Source of the DNA: Adiantum capillus-veneris
Taxonomy: Eukaryota; Streptophyta; Polypodiopsida; Polypodiales; Pteridaceae
Direction: 5' to 3'
DNA length: 64,000 nucleotides
Assembly (NCBI GenBank): GCA_014529385.2
Contig: CM043942.1
Coordinates: 21,190,991 to 21,254,990 of the forward strand
The notes beneath the pieces were generated by a model. The model was not told where the DNA came from. It saw nothing but the letters and a program-made list of their open reading frames with translations, and made no database searches. The translations under genes were made by a program, and so were the position numbers. This document shows, one piece after another, positions 35,082 to 45,920 of the stretch. Every line of letters starts with the position of its first letter. The first letter of the stretch is position 1.

Positions 35082-35099
35082 TGGCGCCGCTTCCGAAGA
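35082..35099 (+). promoter_or_regulatory. Gypsy-E primer binding site
   Basis: TGGCGCCGCTTCCGAAGA, a drifted tRNA-Asp-type site two bases after the LTR. Confidence 0.75.
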
Positions 35100-37047
35100 T
35101 AGAAGAGACCTAAACTGGGGAAAAACACGAGCGTCTTGTGAAGTTATCCTTTAACTTCCTTTATGATCTCCTAGAGTAAAAAAATTCTTTTTAGAAACCG
35201 CACAGTTTAAGATTGTCGTCTTTTGCTGTGTAGAGGTAGCTTGGAAGTAATCGTACTTGTTGAGTGCCTTTAGGATTGTAGGACTGTAGAATTAGATTAG
35301 GATTTTGAGAATGGTTGATAGACGAGATAGGTCTTAAGATCAATGCTCGGGAGACCATAAAAAATAAGAAAATGAGTGTTAATGGACACTTTCCACAACC
35401 CCATTGCATGAGAACCTAGGAGTAGGGTAAGTAGGATCCGAGTTGGATTTTAGAACATTGCTCTCTCCGAAAGAATCATTGTGAGTTGTTATTTGAAGTG
35501 CAGAATTTCAGGTCTACGGCTAGAAATAGCATGAAAAGACTCCAAACCGCTCAATCCGACTGCTTAAAAGTTGTATGCACCAGTGGGTAAGTTCAAGGAC
35601 ACTTTGAGGTAAAAATTTCAAGAGTTTTCAAAAACTTAGATTATTTACTTTTTTTTGATATTTTAGGCCATATTAAGTTTTGACATGATTCGTAGGCTTA
35701 AAACAACTCATGAAAAGACTGTCCATGAAACAAGTGCAAAAAATTGTTCATTTTGGGCATAAGGTAAATAATCACGATTATTTACTTTCAACTCAAATTT
35801 GACTAAGGTTGATACCAGTGACTCATTGCATGTCTATAAACAACTTTTGTAAAGCCACAAAAGATTTGGATCACCAAACTGGGTAAAAACTAAAGTTTGT
35901 ACTGACTTTTGAAGACTTGAGTGTAAATTGGGAAAAAAATAGTCCAAACTTGATGAAATTTGATTCATAGGCTTGTATTGATGTGATAGACATGTGTACA
36001 TGTTCAGTTGACCAAAAGGATGCAAAAATTTATCAGATGTAAATAATCACGATAATTTACATCTGTCCCATTTGTCAACTTTTTGACCAAGTTAGCATAC
36101 CACTAGTTTTATCATGTTGTAATAAGCCCACAAACCAAATTTGGTGAGATTTGGATCTCTGGATTGGAAATTGTGACCAAATCTGCAAAGTTATTCTGTG
36201 GATAGAAAATTGATGACCATTTGACCAAAAAAATATCCAAACTTGATGAAACTTGGCTAGAGACCTTAAGTAGAGGTGCTTAACAGATCTGTGTTAAGAT
36301 TGGGGCAAAAACTTGCAAAAAAATACCTAGAGTAAATAATCACAATTATTTACATCTGCTCCAAAAATTGACAATCTTGCATATTTGAGCATACCACAAC
36401 GTCAAGCATATCAAGTAGACCACACAAATCAATTTTGGTGAAATTTGGATCTCAAAAGTGAGACTTAAGCCAGATTCTTGAAATCAGAGTCTGTGGACAC
36501 GAAACAGTTGATAAACTTGAACAGATTTTGTCCAAACTTGTTGAAACTTGTCCAAGGACCTTAACAGGTTGTATACTTAGCAAACCAAGACAAAAAGTAT
36601 AAAAAGCTGACACAGTAAATAATCACGATTATTTACTACTGCTACACAGAGCCACCATTTTTGACTATTGAACTTGTATAATGTTAGACCAGCATAATAC
36701 AAAGCCACCGGGAAACTTTGGGTTCAATCGGATCCAAATTGGTACATGTTCACTTAGATTCTAGGTTGTAGATTAATCCTTTGATTTTTGCCAAAGTCGA
36801 GTTTGAAAATCTCAACTACTGACTAAATTAGCTCAATTTGTAGTGATACACATAGACCAATCATAATAGCTAGCAAAAACTATACTGTCTTTGTGGAAGA
36901 ATAGCTAACTTGATCAAATTTGTACAGGAATCAGATTGCAGAGGAGAAATCGGTAGCTTGACAGAAAGTGCAATCCAGTCAAGTAGGAGAAATTGACAGC
37001 AAGTCAAGCCAAAGGTAAGTACTCTATCCAGGGCTTCATAAGTCTTT
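35100..37047 (+). other. Gypsy-E leader
   Basis: About 1.95 kb without a gene. The first 550 bp match the Gypsy-E0 leader; the rest is a diverged tandem array carrying palindromes (listed separately). Confidence 0.8.
35664..36636 (+). repeat. Palindrome array of Gypsy-E (units of about 285 bp)
   Basis: Four 22-bp palindromes at 35764-35785, 36039-36060, 36332-36353 and 36615-36636. The arm is GTAAATAATC with its reverse complement and AC between; two copies have one changed base. Spacings are 275, 293 and 283. An anchor motif close to CCAAACTTGATGAAACTTGG lies 96 bp upstream at 35943 and 36236, at 84 bp at 36531, and in weaker form near 35670. A lone half-site is at 35639-35648. Confidence 0.9.
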
Positions 37048-38332
37048 ATGAACCTTAGATCTGGTTGTGTACTAGCAAATCAGAGCATACTTGGAGAAAC
37101 CTCCAGTAGAGTTTCCACTGAAGAGAACGTGACTGAAGGCAATTCCTTGCACACTATCCATGAAGAAGTCTCAGAAACATTTTTTGATTCGACATCCGGA
37201 ATGTCTTCCTATTCCACTCACTCAAAAATCAGAACGACAATGCGCTATAAGAATATACTCTCATTTTATAAGACTAATCGCCATGAAGCTCAGGTTTACT
37301 TGGATCCTAAAAAAGAGTATGCTATTCGCATTGATGACCATGGTATTGATTTCGAAAAGGAGATCAGGGTAAACAAACAAAGGAAAACGTACGTGGATCA
37401 AAAACAAAACTTAGTATTTACAAGTCGAAGACTCTGACGTGATAGACAAATGGGGTTTAGAAGTAAATACCATAATTCGAGATATGGCCGCAAAAGAAAG
37501 ACCACCAACTTTAGAATTTGAGGGATACGATCAAGTTGATTTGAAGCCTTTGAAACGGCTTAGTATTGATAATCCTAGGATCGGAGTCTATTGTTGGGAG
37601 GATAGAAATGTAAATGAGCTTCTGTGGATGGTGCATGCCAAATCAGGACAACTAACGGCCATGAAGATCATCTATATGTTCAAGATCAAGGATAAGGGAT
37701 CAGCAGACCTACCAACCTATCTGTTTAGGGATTGCTATAACAACAACTTTGTTATGATGACTCCTGAGGAGGTAGAACAAACCAAATACCAAGGGTATTC
37801 CATAACGGATTGGTTATTGGGACAAGGAGCAGAAACAATTCCAAGAGATGAACACCATGAGAGATCTTCTGATAGTAATGTTAAGAAACTAGAAACCACT
37901 TTATTACACAGAAAACCGGGTGACACTAAGGCAAGTCAAGGGCTACATGAGTCACTGTTTCCAATATACTGGTTTGAAGGACTAGGAATAGAACCAACTG
38001 TAAGGAGACCGGGAGTTGAACGCGTCAGACCAACTGATTTTCAGAAATGGGTCAGAAAATACAGTGGATCAGGGGATTCATACGACCACTTAGCAAGATT
38101 TAAGCAAATGCTAAGAGACGAACGCATATTTGATTTTCATACTCAATTCAAGGGGTTTGGAATGACATTAGAAGGAAAAGAATTGACATGGTTCCAAATT
38201 TCCACCGAGGTCAATCATGGGCTTAACACTCAAGGATTTGTTGCTGCTTGTTCCAAAACACGAATCAAACACAATACGGTAGCTCAAATCTACAGCTTTA
38301 AATAGAAACATGGTGAGTTTGTTAGGATTGTG
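37048..38332 (+). pseudogene. Gypsy-E pre-gag and gag, 5' part
   Basis: 37048-37437 begins MNLRSGCVL and matches the first frame of Gypsy-B (MNLRSGR, STEE.VT). After a frameshift, 37439-38305 continues with a pre-gag region (IGVYCWEDRNVNELLWMVHAK, PEEVEQTKYQGYSI), then the gag core (FQKWVRKYSGSGDSYDHLARF, FHTQFKGFGMTLEGKELTWF). It stops near 38305 and is broken by Gypsy-B at 38333. The pre-gag part, about 250 residues, has no family I recognise. Confidence 0.85.
38328..38332. repeat. Target duplication of Gypsy-B, left copy
   Basis: TTGTG, identical to 58341-58345. Confidence 0.92.
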
Positions 38333-39264
38333 TGCTGGACGGATACGCCGCGACGGACGTCAGCACAACGAGAACTCACCTAACATATAATGTCAGCTAA
38401 GGAGGAAGCTCAACCCGCAGGCACGTGGAAGTAAGCATAAGGTGTCAACCTACACTCGACCGACTTCTAACTAATTCCTACAGAGGTCTCTACAAATTGT
38501 CTAAGTCACAGCCTTCAAGAGTGCAAAAGAGGAAACTTCCTACAACGCTTTTTGGAGCCAAACACCCATCAAACGATCTCGAAACACCATAGAACTTGAA
38601 GGAGACCCTATTACTACCAATAGGTCACTCTCCCTAAGGTCTATGAACCAAAATCCTGACCCAAAACACCCGGTGCAGAAACGCGTAGGATGTCTGGCCG
38701 AAATCTATAGGTCTCCGTTTCTGAAATCTAAAGTGCCTAATGTGTAGTTCTACTCATTGTGAACACGTGGATATGCTGCAATGCAAAAATCGGACAACGT
38801 ATGCTCACCCAAACAACCGATGAAGCTCGTAGAAGGAGCTCGCAAGACCGAATCGTACACGCGCAATGTAGGTATCGGCGCGTAGCTCTCATCGAGGACA
38901 ACATGCTGCACTTCTCCGCACTCGATTCCAACCACCGAAGCACACATAGCGTCAAGATGAATATCTCACTCTCTCTCTTGTACACAGTACGCTCTCACAG
39001 ACTTCAAACTTGTTTTGAAATGACAAAAGGTTTTTCATTAAGGTCAAAAAGTGGTATATATACCTTACAATTTCTCAAACCCTAAAGTTCCAAAATCAAC
39101 CATCTATTCAATCTAACTATCAAAACTGGAATACAATCTGGAAACTTCTGTAAGTCCCAATATTTACAAGGTGAAAATTTGGGTTTTCCTCAATGAATGA
39201 ATAATTACAAAAATAATAGTCCGCTGAGTAGTTAGATGCCGTGGGGTGTGTCCAGCTTCTAACA
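38333..39264 (-). repeat. Gypsy-B 3' LTR
   Basis: 932 bp, minus strand TGTTAGAAGC to CCAGCA. TATATATA at 39055-39062. Inverted arms CAGAAACG (38676-38683) and complement (38716-38723) enclose a 15-bp half-palindrome (38681-38695). Confidence 0.95.
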
Positions 39265-39275
39265 CCCCCCCCTCC
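39265..39275 (-). promoter_or_regulatory. Gypsy-B polypurine tract
   Basis: Minus strand GGAGGGGGGGG abutting the 3' LTR; primer for second-strand synthesis. Confidence 0.9.
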
Positions 39276-39280
39276 TTGTT

Positions 39281-39298
39281 CATGTCGTCCCCGACATG
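39281..39298 (-). other. Hairpin next to the polypurine tract
   Basis: Minus strand: CATGTCG stem, GGGA loop, and its exact complement. The loop fits the GNRA tetraloop rule, so a stable RNA hairpin is likely. It is five bases from the polypurine tract. Confidence 0.7.
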
Positions 39299-39314
39299 GC
39301 CTTGATCAGCTGCC

Positions 39315-42300
39315 TCATCTTATCGTTTCCCGCATCTTTAGTAGTGATTCGTACTTGGCATGTAGGTTAAGCATTGTTGGTCCAAAGATTTCTGTGTTCA
39401 TGGTGAAGAATCCTGTATAAAATGCTTCTTCAAAATCCTGGAGGTGATAAGATGGTAGAAACATGATTCTTTGATAGAGCACATGTATCACCTCCTTGGA
39501 AGGCTGACCTGACAGATCATAAGCACATTTGTATGTGTCCTAGAAGAAGAATATGTTGTCAGTCACCTGTCCTGGCTTGAATGTCTCGAACACTGCTAGG
39601 ATTGTTCTGCAGATTTTTCTCATCATAATGCATGTAAGGTCAGGAGAGCCAGTGAACAACTTTATGGAGCCCGTTAGGGTTTTCACCATGTATTGGACAC
39701 TTATTCTCTCACCCGCCTTCACGCTCGGCAGCTTTGGGTAATTCAACCAAGTGGGTTGGCTTCTTTGCAGAATTTCTTGTGCCTTCCACGTCCTAATTCT
39801 TGGTAGAGGATAGAAGCTGAGGTTGTCTCTGATATGTTTAGGTGCCTCTACCAAGTGGATTAGGTATTGTGGATACTTGGTAAGCCAAGCCTTCCTACAC
39901 TTTGGCTGAGAATCCACGATAAGCTTCACTCCTTCTGGTCTTGAGGTGTCTGCATTCTAGAGAGGTACCGTTTGCTCTTCCGTGATTCGCTTTTTTATTG
40001 TTGCTGCTTCATATTTCAGCAATGGATATGGGAGAGAGTCGTGCGTGACATTGTTGGCGTCGATCCTCTGGATGGTCATAGATTTGAAGACCCTCTGCTC
40101 CCATTCCAAGACTTCCTTTGTGCTTTCTCATAGCTCTGCCTCTATTGCCTTATGCAGATTTTCCTCCTCTTCTTGTGTTAGACTCTGTGGCTCTTGAGAG
40201 GATCCTGCTATGCTTTCCTCTTGCATGGTTGTGTCCACAGGCTCTCCCACATTTTCGATGTCGATTCTCTCATTGGCGGCTGGCCCTGAGCTTTCTGCCT
40301 CTCCTCCTTGCTGGCCTTTCAACTCCTCAATTTGCCTGAGGAGTGTTTGCTTCTCCGCTTCAGCTTGTCCGCCCATATTCACAAGGAGGTCATTAAGTTC
40401 AGCGTTTATTTTTTCCGCCTCCTCGAGCTTCACCTTTATGCTCTTCACTTCTTCTTGTAGGGATTTTTGGTTGTTCTCCATTCTTGTTTGGATTACAATA
40501 GACCCTCCAGCCATCATTAATCTCTGCTTTTTCTCTAGAGTCAGCTCCTTCTGAAGTTCCTGCATTTTCTCTTCATATATTTGACTCTCGGAAACGATTT
40601 GAGTCGAGCTCGTAGCTCTGACTCTAGCAGACAATGCTCGCAGTCTCTGGATGGTTTGATCTTTGACTTTTAATTGATCCTTGAGCTCAAGGATTTCATC
40701 CAGGCTTGCTTCTTGTTCTATTTCTGCTCTTTCCTTGGCGTTCCTCATGGTCTCAACTTCTTTTGTTTCCTATGCCATCTGTAGTGTCAGATTATCCCGT
40801 TCTTTTTCAGCATCTCACAATGACTTGCTGAGCTGTAGACACTCTTCTTCAGCTGCTTGTATTATTTTTGTTGTTGCCTCATTTGCTTCTTTCATTGCTT
40901 GGCAGTTTTGTAGAGCCATTCCCAAGCTGGCTTGGAGGTCAGCTTCTCTCTCTTTTTGCTTCTGGCTTTGTGCTTGTAGAGAATCCCTTTCCATCTTGGT
41001 CTTTTCTTCGCTGGCTTTGAGAGTTATCATATCTTTCTCTGAAGCCATAGATTGGGTTCGCAATCCGGCTAGCTTTGTCATCACCACGTCCCAGTCATTG
41101 GAGGGCGGGTGCAGGTCCACAGTGTCTGTAGCAATTTCTTTAAGTTCCACTAGCCGGATGCCTTGCATCTGTTCTTTATGCACTTCTCTTGCCAAGTCGA
41201 ATGCGACTGTGGCGGCTTCTTCCTTTGTATAGCCTGCAGCTAGTAGGTCCAAAAATGTATAATAGGCCTCATTTGATTCTTTTTGTTCAGATTTAGGCTT
41301 GGCATCTTCCTTTGGCTCAGGTTCCCGCCTTTGCTCTTGCTTCTCTCCTTGACTTTCATCTTGTTTTTGCTCAGCTGCATTATCTTCTGGTGGAGGGCTG
41401 CTGGGAGGTGGTGAGGGTGGTGGTGACGGTTGTGGGTTGGGTTTAGGGCTCTCTGGTAAAGCCGCCGATTTTCCTTTTAAGTCCCTGTCTGATTTTGTTT
41501 TCCTTTCCCTTTCTTGGCTTTCTTGCTCATCTAGAAATGTCTGCCTTATTTGCTCCAGTTCCTCCTGGGTGAAAGGGACATGGGGAATGTTTTCCGCTGC
41601 AGCATCAAGAATCTCGAAATTTTTGATGTAATCTTCAAAGCGGTCCCTCTGCACTCTTCTGGATGATCCGGACATAGATTCGAGAGATGGCTTCCAGAGT
41701 TCGTTTAAATCACCCTTGAGGGCTCTTTCTGCTCGAAAACTCTCCATCAGCCTCTCGAGTCTTGACGCTTTCTGAGACCTGATTTCCTTAGCCAGCACTT
41801 GAACAAACTCTTTCTTTCCTTTCTTCTGCTCGGGTAGCTCCTCTTCAGCTGGCTCTAGCCGTCTTTTCAACCTCGTAGCCACCCTTGGTGCCCTTTGCGG
41901 CTCATCTTCCTTGTCTTCTTTCACCCTTAACCAATCGTTCTGAGATGGGGGGTCAGGCCACCTTCCTTTAGTGTGTAGTGCTGCATAAACCACCTTGGTT
42001 ATCATTTCTCCTGGCACTATGTAGGTTGGATTTTTGTTGCCCATCTTTACCAAGCTGTCATGTATGTATGCCTCGTAGTTGATAATCTTTGGGGTGCCTT
42101 TTGTCATTGCCCAAGTAAACGTTGTGGCAATTGCACCTGGCGGCATCCTGTACTTCTGTGGCCTCTTAGTGCACATGTGGAAGTACTGGTTGTACAACTG
42201 GCTCATAATTGCCACCTTTGGGTTGGCAATGTCTTCAAAGGTGTAATTTGCCTTTTTCTCTTTGTACACCTTGACTTCATCCCTTCTTTCTGTCACACTG

Positions 42301-42330
42301 TCTCCCTGATTGGAGAGATCTAGTGCATGG
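39315..42330 (-). pseudogene. Gypsy-B accessory coiled-coil ORF, main part
   Basis: One frame of about 1,000 codons with a handful of stops (40815, 40770 region, 40128, near 39950, 39540). Most fit C-to-T changes (CGA to TGA, CAG to TAG), and there is no frameshift. Parts in order: globular N-terminus (VAIMSQLYNQYFHMC, YRMPPGAIATTFTWAMTKG, ALHTKGRWPDPPSQND); basic and helical middle; Pro-rich spacer (SPPPSPPPSSPPP); long heptad-rich coiled coil (41200-40200); C-terminal domain (YPQYLIHLVEAPKHI, WLNYPKLPSVKAGERI, PSYHLQDFEEAFYTGFF). No signal peptide or membrane helix, so it is not a classic env. Family not recognised; a link to plant transposon-associated domains is possible. Confidence 0.75.
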
Positions 42331-42400
42331 GCTACATGTTGTAACTTGAGCTAGGGCGGGTGGAGTCGGAGGATAACCATGGTGTGGTGTTGAGCAGCAG

Positions 42401-42488
<88 letters not shown>

Positions 42489-42660
42489 AGAGATTCGACA
42501 CAGTAAAAATAACGCTTCTTGTGTATTACTTGTAAAAACTGACCTTACATATAAAGGGTAGCCTTGCCATGCATAACTTGGAGTCTAGGTGAAGTCACCT
42601 GCATGCTCCATAAAGGGAATTTCCCATAGGCTAGACACTCAAGATAACCGACCGAGGGCT
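42331..42660 (-). other. Possible intron or insertion in the accessory ORF
   Basis: Non-coding gap between the two coding parts. On the minus strand a GT lies at the end of the first part (GCGG|GTTGTAG) and an AG just before the second (GCACTAG|ATCTC). The CT run lies between them. GGTTCAAGCC (about 42660) also resembles a Pol III B box, so a SINE-like insertion is an alternative. Confidence 0.4.
42405..42487. repeat. (GA)n microsatellite
   Basis: An 83-bp GA run; CT on the element's sense strand. Confidence 0.97.
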
Positions 42661-43089
42661 TGAACCCAACACTACAACCCGCTCCATGATTATGATCTCT
42701 GCATCTGGTCTGCCTTGTAAATCTGTTACCTTGGCCACTCCATCCTCTTTGATGCTGGTTACAAACTCCCATACTCTTTTGACGTCCACCTCTGCTGGTA
42801 TTGCTTCGAAATAGTTGTGGAGGTCAATTTTCTCCAAGTAGCCGGCCATTTTGCTTCGTGCAAACTCATTGAGCTCTCTTGGCAGCATTGGTAGCTCTAT
42901 AACATTGCCTTCAGTGTCCTTGAACACGCCCTGGTAGATCTTTAGGTCGTTTGACTCTAACAGATCTTCCTGTATCCAGGTGCTAGTGGGCTTTAGTGCT
43001 CCCTTTGGAATGACAAAAGGTTCCACCTCGTCCAAATAGTCTTTGATTGTCATTCTTTTTCTCTTTGCCGGTGACTTCGAGGCTGCCAT
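42661..43089 (-). CDS. Gypsy-B accessory ORF, N-terminal part
   Basis: About 143 codons from an ATG at 43089: a basic start (MAASKSPAKRKRMTIKDYL, a possible nuclear localisation signal), then a folded-looking stretch (IELPMLPRELNEFARSKMAGYL, NYFEAIPAEVDVKRVWEF). It reads into the intron-like gap after IIMERV. I infer that it joins the frame starting near 42330, because no other start is needed there and the codons on both sides are in sense orientation. Unknown function. Confidence 0.6.
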
Positions 43090-43162
43090 AGATCTTGTTG
43101 CACTCAGTAGTCCGAAGTTAGCGTTTTTTTTTTCATATTAGCTGCGAAACTGAGTTTTACTC

Positions 43163-44135
43163 ATCCAAATGACTTGAAAATTGGAATTATAGCTTAAAAG
43201 GAACTTGTGAAGCTGTGCATGTGCTCACAGTGCAAATCTGGCCAAAATTTTCCATCTAGACATCCTACGTGTAGGATGTCCTTTTCTTCAGAATTGGTTC
43301 ATACTTGACATGCAGGTAGTGTAAGGCTCATGGAGCATGGTTATAGGCTTGGATCTTAATTTAGATATCAAAAAGTGGATTTTTGGGCTGATTCAGGCTT
43401 TAGGTCACAATTTAGGTAGAATGTCCATCATAGCTAGCAGTTGATGTCCAAATGGGTTGAAAATTGGTATATGGGCTCATTGCACCATGGTAGTGGCTCC
43501 TGTGATGTCATTCTTTGCATAGAAGGCTAAATTTATGCTGAAGACATCCTACGCGTAGGATGTCTTTTTCATCAGAATTGCATGAAACTTGTTCTGTGGG
43601 TTGTCCTTGGCCTATGGAACATGGCCATGTTCTTGGATTTGAATTTGGATAAGATTTGATGCTTGTAGGGCTCTGTGAGGTGTTTTTGGGCTCAAAAAGT
43701 GTATCTTGAAGGTGTTGGGGGTCAAAAGTGATTAGAATGGCTTTAAACTTGACATATGGGCTCTTGATGATGAGATAATTAGATCTGAAATGACAAAACA
43801 TCCCTTCCATACCAAAAAGGTCCATTAGACATCCTATGCGTAGGATGTCTTTTTCATCATTTTGACTCCCTGACCACACAGATTGTTTGCTGATGTATAT
43901 GTGAATGTGTTGTGCAAGTTTCATGAGATTTGGACAAGATTTGGTAGGTCAATGGCCCATTATTTCCTCTTTGCTCTAACTTTGCGTTTTTCCATGCATA
44001 TGAGGTCAAATCTGGTCCAAATGTGATGAAACTTGGTGTATGGCTTGTAAATGTCATTCAGAACATGTGCATGACAAAAATTGATGAGGTTTGTGCCAAA
44101 AAGTGCCCTTGAGACATCCTACGCGTAGGATGTCT
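43163..44135 (-). repeat. 3' palindrome array of Gypsy-B
   Basis: Four 24-bp palindromes at 43258-43281, 43542-43565, 43827-43850 and 44112-44135, spaced 284, 285 and 285. The arm is AGACATCCTA with its reverse complement around CGCG; variants read CGTG and TGCG at the centre. In plus-strand coordinates an anchor motif (TCCAAATG..TTGAAAATTGG type) starts 95-96 bp before each palindrome (43163, 43447, 43732, 44016). A shared TTTTCATCAGAATTG follows several of them. Confidence 0.95.
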
Positions 44136-45920
44136 CCTGATGATTTTTTTAGTGCTGGTGCTCTCAGTGCTTGCCCTTTGCTCCCCTAAGTCCCTTTTGA
44201 GCCTAATTTCAACAAAAAAGTCAAATGGATAGAGTATAACTCCCTGTGTGTACTTCAGAGCCTCCGAGCCGTTTTTTGACTTTTGGAGTGCTTTTAGGTG
44301 ATGAAATTTCTCGATGTTGGTCTCCATAGCTTCCCGATCCCTTGGGGATCCTTGCCATATGGTTTTTGTCGACTTTGGCTTCACCGGAGTTCCATTTGGC
44401 AATTTGTCGCTCTAAAAGCACCCGTGGTTGCGTTTACATACCTTTGATGATTTGTGGTGGTCTACCACCACAGGACTTGGTTGTTGATGGTCTAGGAAAG
44501 CCGCTCGTGAAGTTTGGTGGCAAACGGACTTGCGGTTGGGTCGCAAGTGCATTTTGACGCTTTGTGTGTCTAATGCCGTTTCTGAGGTTTAGTGCCGCTT
44601 CGGGTCACTTTTTGGTCATGCGGGTCATATGGACTTGTCGAGCATGTCAAGATGCTCCTACCCATAAATTTTGGTAGCATTTGGTCGCCGTTTCGCCGAT
44701 TTCCCATTTGGTGGCCTCTTGCGGGTTTCTGGGACTTAGGTTTTTTCCCGATGGTTTCCCATTGTGTTTGGGTATCCAGGACTGGTCTCCTAGACTAGGG
44801 TAAGCTACCGATGAAGTCTTGTTACTTTTGGGTTAGGCGTTAGGCCGCTGTCTCTACTTGCAGGTCTCTACCGCTCGCTTTGTGTGTGACCTCTACGCTA
44901 GTTTTCGCGACATAATGACAATCATGCATGAAAAGCTCAAGGTGTTGAGCCTACCTCTCATGTATGGAGCTTGTCGGGTAGTCGTGCGCGTCGTAGAAGC
45001 CACGGGAAGGTCGATCCGTAGGTGGCAGAAGCTCTCTCCACAAAGTCAATAGTGAAAATGAGCTAAAAATGGGGTGATTATTTCTTATAATGGAGGTCCC
45101 CGAAGCACTTTTCATGAAATTTGACATGTGCTCCTATCTTCTCGCGAGATGCGGTCTAGGCTCAAAAATTTCTTGATTTGGACTCCATTTGCCGTGTTTA
45201 CCATAATTTTCGCATTTCGGTCAAAATCCGGCCAAAACACGCTTTCCGCTCCAGTCTCATAATTGCACCCCCACTGTACCATAGGTTGTCCTATAGTCAC
45301 TGATCATCACTATATTTTTTGTTTTTCATTACGACTATTTTTCACCTGCTTTTTGTATTTTTGAAGTTTTCTGACGAAAATTAACAAAATTAAAAGGAAA
45401 ATAGCAAATCAAACCCAAAAAATCCCCAAAAATTATAATAAATCACAAACATCACCGCAACACATTATATACACTCACATGAAATTTTTATGGCCAGATT
45501 TCTCCCTTCTACCAATATTTTGCTTGAAAAATGGCTATTTCTACTTATATACACACACCTAGGGGCTTGATTTGGCGTTTGGTCCCATATACCTGTAGCT
45601 TCATGTTGTATAAGAGCATATATACTTGGGTTACTCCAGAAAATTTCGCAATCAAACAATAACCCTTAAAATAGTCGAAAATCATGCCCTTTTTTGCTGT
45701 TTTTGTTATTGTTTCCGCATTTGAGAGTGCCTCTAGAATGCCTCCCCCCCTCCTAGCCGGAGTCCTCCCGGACGACAAGGTATTGCCTCGGAGTATGTGC
45801 CGTGCATAGGTTGAAACAGTTGTGCTAATGCTTGGTTGATTAACGGGCCCTACTTTATGCATACTCGGTCAATGCATGGAAAAATTAATGCTGTGCAAGA
45901 GAAGGGAATAAGCAAGATGC
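44136..45920 (-). other. Gypsy-B non-coding spacer
   Basis: 1.8 kb between PR2 and the palindrome array. No convincing frame on either strand; it also contains no obvious repeats. Long spacers here separate pol from the accessory ORF. Confidence 0.6.

Noticed and set aside
35664-36636. Reading the regularly spaced palindromes as a CRISPR array
   Set aside because: Spacing of about 285 bp, diverged but related spacers, and plant retrotransposon context all exclude CRISPR.
37439-38305. Host gene with an unusual N-terminus
   Set aside because: The C-terminal half is a clear retrotransposon gag, collinear with Gypsy-B, and continues on the far side of the insertion.
40681-41232. 183-codon plus-strand frame opposite the Gypsy-B accessory ORF
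   Set aside because: It is the reverse shadow of the coiled-coil frame; its Ser/Ala/Phe-rich composition follows from Glu/Lys codons on the other strand.
42640-42672. tRNA gene or clear SINE at the GGTTCAAGCC motif
   Set aside because: Only a B-box-like motif is visible; no matching A box, cloverleaf or target duplication was found, so it is kept only as an alternative for the gap.
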